The translations under genes were made by a program, and so were the position numbers. The notes beneath the pieces are model-generated. The model made no database searches. It had not been told where the DNA came from and saw only the letters and a list, made by a program, of their open reading frames with translations. A DNA stretch of 10,331 nt from Saprospiraceae bacterium (GTDB taxonomy: Bacteria > Bacteroidota > Bacteroidia > Chitinophagales > Saprospiraceae). Shown here in pieces: positions 7,174-10,331 of this stretch. The stretch is taken from the NCBI GenBank assembly GCA_004297645.1, contig SCUG01000450.1, positions 1 through 10,331 of the forward strand. Direction: 5' to 3'. Numbering within the stretch: position 1 is the stretch's first letter; the number at the start of each line of letters is the position of its first letter.

Positions 7174-10113
7174 TCAAAAACGGGCACTAACCCCAAACAG
7201 AAAAGTCCTCGAACGCGGGTATTGGTTGCTGTCTATCCCGCCGGCGATTTCCGGGTCGAGGCCTTTGTAATCGGTGACGAGAATCGGGTTTTGTATCGTG
7301 GCATAAACTTTCAGGAAATCAATGTTGGCGATTTTGCTCCCGAAATTGTACCCCAATGTCACGTGGTCAATGCGGAGAAACGACGCATTCTGGATGAAAT
7401 AATCGCTGAAATACTGCGGGTTTTCGAAGTCCAGAAATGTGGCGATGCGGTTGGCATTGACTAAGAAGTTCGACGAGTGGTAGAGGCTGCTGTAAGTACC
7501 GCCGTTCGACTGGATGTTGTTGTAAGCGTAGTTGCCAATGTTGGCGCGGCCGGCAAACGAGAACTCGAAATCACCCAACGACAAATTGGAAGTGAAGCCC
7601 AAAAAATAGTCGGGAGCGGGCTTTTTGTACCGGTACAAGTCGAGGTTGTTTATTACGCCGTCGCCATTTCGGTCCACATACAAATCTTCGATGGGCACGC
7701 CATTGGCATCGTACACCTGCTCGTAAACATAATAGGAATTGGCGGGAAAACCGACGCTGTGAATTTGGATGGTATTGCCCACGGCGCCCGAAATACCCCC
7801 GATGAGCACGCCCTGATAGGTGGAGTCCTCAGAGGCCGTTAGCTTGGTGATTTTATTGTCGTTGGCCGTAAAGTTGAATCCCAGGTCCCAGGTGAATTTC
7901 TCCTTTTTCACCGGGGTGGCATTGATGGAAAACTCAACCCCCTTATTTTCCAAATCGCCGATATTGGTCGAGATGAAGTTGGTCAGGTTGGTACCTGCCG
8001 GCACGGGGATATAGTTGATGAGGTCACTCGTTTTGCGCTGGTAATACTCGATGGAGCCGTAAATCCGGTCATCGAAAAAGCCGTAATCGAGGCCCGCGTT
8101 ATAGGTGGCAGTTTCTTCCCATTTTATGTTGGCGTCGTATCCTTCGGGCCGCAATGTGGTGTAAAAATCGCTGCCGAATTGGTACCGTGCATTGTCATAA
8201 CTGGTGAGGTACCGGGGCAGGTAGAGGTAGTACCCGCCGACGTCCTGTTGCCCTGTTACACCCCATCCCAGCCGCAGTTTGAGATTTGAAAGCGAGGCGG
8301 CCTTGTTGTCATCCACAATTTTCACGGCGAATGCCGCGGCGGGGAACAAGCCCCAGCGGGAATCGGGCGAGAAGCGGGAAGTGCCGTCGCGCCGCAGCGT
8401 AAAGGTGAACAGGTAGCGGTCGGCCAATGTGTAATTTAGCCGGCCAAAAAGGGAGAGCAGGTACAATTCGCCTTTGCCGTCGCCCTGCACGATTTCCGTG
8501 CGATTTACATTGGCCCGGCTAAAGGTATCCCTGGCATAAAAATGCTGCCAGGAGTAACCCCCCATGATGTCTAATTTCGAGTTGCTAAAATCCTTGACGT
8601 AGTTGAGGTAAAACTCCAGCAGCTCGTTTTTCTTCACCTGGCTGTAAGTATTGTCTTCGCCGCCACCCACTAATTCATCGTAGGAAAAGGCGGCATTTTC
8701 GGGCACATTTACCGTGCCTTCGCCTTTGGAGTAATCGTAGCCGAGGTTCAGGTTGGCCCTCAATTCGGGCAAAAATCCAAAGCGGTAATCCACGGAACCG
8801 TTGGCGACGTAGCGCCGCACGGTGGACTGGTCGTCCCGCTGTTCCAGCATCGCCACGGGGTTGTCAGGTGCCAGGGTATTGGGTTTGCCATTGCCATTGC
8901 TTTGCAACCAGGTAAAATAACCGCCGTAGGCGTTGCCTTCATCAAAAACCGGCTGCGTGGGGTCGAAGGCTGTCGCTGCCCCGATGGCTCCCCTGTTTGC
9001 AAAGAAGTTGTCGGTGGACATTGCCTTCAGGTTCACGTTAAGCTGAAGCCGGTTGTCGAGTAGTCCGGGGGAAAGGTTGATGGTAGCGGTTTTTCGTTGA
9101 AACTGGTCTCTTTTCAGAATGCCCTTTTTGTCGGTGTAACCGGCGGACACGCGGTACGGCACGGGACCCACGCCACCGGAGAAACTCAGGCTGTGGTCAG
9201 TACCAACTCCGGTTTGATAAATCTGGCCTTGCCAATCGGTGTTGGCGCTGCCGAGGAGGGCACGGGCAGTATCACCTTCCGGGAAGCGCTGCTCGATAAG
9301 GGTGCGGAATTCACCGGCATTGAGCACATCCACCGTTTGCAGGATGTCGCTGAACGACACATTGCCGTTGTACTCCACACTGATTTTTTTACCCAACTTC
9401 CCTTTTTTCGTGGTGATGAGGATGACCCCGTTTGACGCCCGCGAGCCATAAATGGCGGTGGCGCTGGCGTCTTTCAGAACTGTGAAGGTTTCGATGTCGG
9501 CGGGGTTAATGAAGTTGAGCATGTTGCGGGAGCCGCTGATGCCGCCGTTGTCCACCGGTACCCCGTCTATCACAATGAGGGGGTCGTTGGAGGCGCTGAG
9601 CGAAGAGCCGCCCCGAATCCGAATCTGCGCACCTCCGCCGGGGTCGGCGCTGGGGGTGATTTGCACCCCGGCGATTTTGCCGGCCAGCAACTCCTGTGCT
9701 CCGGTGATGGAGCCACGGTTGAATGCTTCGGAGTTTACGGATTGGATGGAGCCGGTGGCATCGGCTTTTTCAACGGTGCCGTAGCCGATGACTACCACTT
9801 CGTTGAGCAAAGAACCGGCCGTCAGGGCAACGTCAATCACATTGGAGGCGCCGATGTCAATGACCTGCCCGGTATAGCCCGTATAGCTGAACCTGAGCGC
9901 CTTTGCACCATCGGGGAGTTCAAGGCTGTAACTCCCGTCAATGCCGGACACGGTGCCTGTGGAGGTTCCATCCACCAGCACATTGGCGCCGATGAGTGGG
10001 TCTCCGTTTTCTGCATCTGTTATTTTCCCCGTCACCGTTCGTTGCCCCATCATCAGCGAGGGTGCCAGAGCAAACAGGGTGGCGAGAAAAATAGCGTAAG
10101 TGAATCGTTTCAT
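7174..10113 (-). CDS. susC: SusC-like TonB-dependent outer-membrane transporter
   Basis: An outer-membrane channel that imports oligosaccharides with energy from TonB/ExbBD, capped by the SusD partner encoded next to it. 979 residues, normal for the family. A signal peptide covers about 1-23 (ends MMG before Gln24). A carboxypeptidase-regulatory-like domain follows at about 25-98 (TVTGKITDAENGDPLIGANV, ending in a variant of the usual SYTGY segment). The plug domain lies at about 105-235, with LNEVVVIGYGT, IRIRGGSSL, PLIVIDGVPVDN and VLKDASATAIYGSRASNGVI. The rest is the beta-barrel, ending in the terminal aromatic GVSARF. No extra STN or anti-sigma-interaction domain is seen at the N terminus, so regulation through an anti-sigma factor is unlikely. 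The ATG at 10113 follows an A/T-rich leader. It is the first gene of the operon; an operator-like palindrome lies about 95 bp upstream. The substrate is inferred from the associated SusE domains, not from SusC itself. Confidence 0.95.
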   Translation of the reverse strand: MKRFTYAIFLATLFALAPSLMMGQRTVTGKITDAENGDPLIGANVLVDGTSTGTVSGIDGSYSLELPDGAKALRFSYTGYTGQVIDIGASNVIDVALTAGSLLNEVVVIGYGTVEKADATGSIQSVNSEAFNRGSITGAQELLAGKIAGVQITPSADPGGGAQIRIRGGSSLSASNDPLIVIDGVPVDNGGISGSRNMLNFINPADIETFTVLKDASATAIYGSRASNGVILITTKKGKLGKKISVEYNGNVSFSDILQTVDVLNAGEFRTLIEQRFPEGDTARALLGSANTDWQGQIYQTGVGTDHSLSFSGGVGPVPYRVSAGYTDKKGILKRDQFQRKTATINLSPGLLDNRLQLNVNLKAMSTDNFFANRGAIGAATAFDPTQPVFDEGNAYGGYFTWLQSNGNGKPNTLAPDNPVAMLEQRDDQSTVRRYVANGSVDYRFGFLPELRANLNLGYDYSKGEGTVNVPENAAFSYDELVGGGEDNTYSQVKKNELLEFYLNYVKDFSNSKLDIMGGYSWQHFYARDTFSRANVNRTEIVQGDGKGELYLLSLFGRLNYTLADRYLFTFTLRRDGTSRFSPDSRWGLFPAAAFAVKIVDDNKAASLSNLKLRLGWGVTGQQDVGGYYLYLPRYLTSYDNARYQFGSDFYTTLRPEGYDANIKWEETATYNAGLDYGFFDDRIYGSIEYYQRKTSDLINYIPVPAGTNLTNFISTNIGDLENKGVEFSINATPVKKEKFTWDLGFNFTANDNKITKLTASEDSTYQGVLIGGISGAVGNTIQIHSVGFPANSYYVYEQVYDANGVPIEDLYVDRNGDGVINNLDLYRYKKPAPDYFLGFTSNLSLGDFEFSFAGRANIGNYAYNNIQSNGGTYSSLYHSSNFLVNANRIATFLDFENPQYFSDYFIQNASFLRIDHVTLGYNFGSKIANIDFLKVYATIQNPILVTDYKGLDPEIAGGIDSNQYPRSRTFLFGVSARF

Positions 10114-10165
10114 ACTTTTAGTGGATTACTTGGTGAGTAAATGCGGGGGACAATTTTTGTAATGT

Positions 10166-10195
10166 GGTTTGCTTTAATATCCGGGGTTGGTTTGC
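10166..10195. repeat. Direct repeat GGTTTGC, 23 bp apart
   Basis: GGTTTGC occurs at 10166-10172 and 10189-10195, with starts 23 bp apart (about two helical turns), upstream of susC. It could be a pair of regulator half-sites, but a seven-base repeat is short enough to be chance. Confidence 0.3.
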
Positions 10196-10196
10196 G

Positions 10197-10223
10197 AGGT
10201 TTAGAAGGTTTAGCGCTAAACCT
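10197..10223. promoter_or_regulatory. Operator-like 18-bp palindrome plus extra half-site
   Basis: AGGTTTAGCGCTAAACCT (10206-10223) is a perfect palindrome with a central CG, and another copy of the half-site AGGTTTAG lies at 10197-10204 in direct orientation, 9 bp away. The centre AGCGCT with A/T-rich flanks resembles operators of LacI-family regulators, which often control alpha-glucan uptake loci in Bacteroidota. It lies 93 to 117 bp upstream of the susC start. The regulator gene is not in the window, so the link is inference. It could instead be another structural palindrome, but it lacks the T-first, A-last arms of the others. Confidence 0.45.
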
Positions 10224-10249
10224 CCTAAGTAACGTGCGCAAAATAAGAT

Positions 10250-10288
10250 GTGTGTTTTTTCGGCGGCTTCGCCGCCGAAAAAACACAC
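10250..10288. repeat. Perfect 18-bp hairpin with TTC loop
   Basis: The arms 10250-10267 and 10271-10288 pair without a mismatch: GTGTG, six T and CGGCGGC on the left; GCCGCCG, six A and CACAC on the right; loop TTC. T-first and A-last polarity makes it a poor intrinsic terminator in either direction. On the minus strand the loop reads GCGAAGC, as in the hairpin at 1237-1255. It is one of two neighbouring hairpins upstream of susC. Confidence 0.88.
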
Positions 10289-10292
10289 CCTT

Positions 10293-10331
10293 GTTCTTTT
10301 TGAGGCCGCCGGAGGCGGCCTCAAAAAGAAC
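10293..10331. repeat. Perfect 18-bp hairpin with GGA loop at window edge
   Basis: The arms 10293-10310 and 10314-10331 pair without a mismatch: GTTCTTTTTGAGGCCGCC on the left, its complement on the right, loop GGA. It has the same size (39 bp) and build as its neighbour 4 bp away (T-rich outer arm, GC core, 3-nt loop) but a different sequence. It reaches the last base of the window and may extend beyond it. Confidence 0.85.

Noticed and set aside
10239..10246. TTATTTTG on the minus strand as a Bacteroidota -7 promoter box (TAnnTTTG) for susC
   Set aside because: One key base differs, and no TTG-type -33 element is present at the right distance, where the hairpin lies instead.
10250..10331. 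The twin hairpins as intrinsic terminators of an upstream gene
   Set aside because: The arms run T-first and A-last on both strands, with no T-run after the stems, and the gene beyond the window is unknown.

Overview
The window looks like a chromosomal segment of a Bacteroidota bacterium, probably a Saprospiria-type or similar environmental lineage. The evidence is a SusC/SusD/SusE outer-membrane glycan uptake cassette, Bacteroidota-type lipoprotein signals (Cys followed by Lys and acidic residues), A/T-rich leaders in place of Shine-Dalgarno sequences, and moderately GC-rich coding sequence. The genus-level placement is inference. No RNA genes, insertion sequences or CRISPR arrays were seen.

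Layout, left to right: (1) 1-263 is a leader without a convincing gene, starting with a strong palindrome (9-49). (2) 264-1061 (+) is a family 2 glycosyltransferase of the WaaE/LgtF type (LPS or cell-surface glycan assembly). (3) 1048-1329 is intergenic, with a long near-perfect palindrome overlapping the glycosyltransferase stop codon and a second GC-rich hairpin. (4) 1330-3501 (+) is a serine peptidase very close to oligopeptidase B (family S9A), with an unexpected lipoprotein signal. (5) 3592-3630 is a bidirectional terminator separating this peptidase from the convergent operon. (6) 10113 down to 3658 (-) is a three-gene operon: SusC (TonB-dependent channel), SusD (surface glycan-binding lipoprotein) and SusE (starch-binding lipoprotein). 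(7) 10114-10331 is the upstream region of the operon, with an operator-like 18-bp palindrome and two perfect GC-rich hairpins.

The sus operon encodes uptake of an oligosaccharide, most likely an alpha-glucan because SusE and SusF-type domains are present. SusE and SusD would hold glycan at the cell surface, and the SusC/SusD pair would import it in a TonB-dependent way. No glycoside hydrolase or regulator gene lies in the window, and the operon ends in a terminator straight after susE.

The most notable signal is in SusD. A normal SusD fold of about 526 residues is interrupted by about 208 residues that read as two tandem SusE/SusF-type glycan-binding domains, placed in a loop between the conserved GKF and DKR segments. 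Together with the two domains in SusE, the system carries four such modules on two lipoproteins. The second notable signal is a set of five intergenic palindromes that all have a T-rich 5' arm and an A-rich 3' arm, the opposite polarity to an intrinsic terminator.
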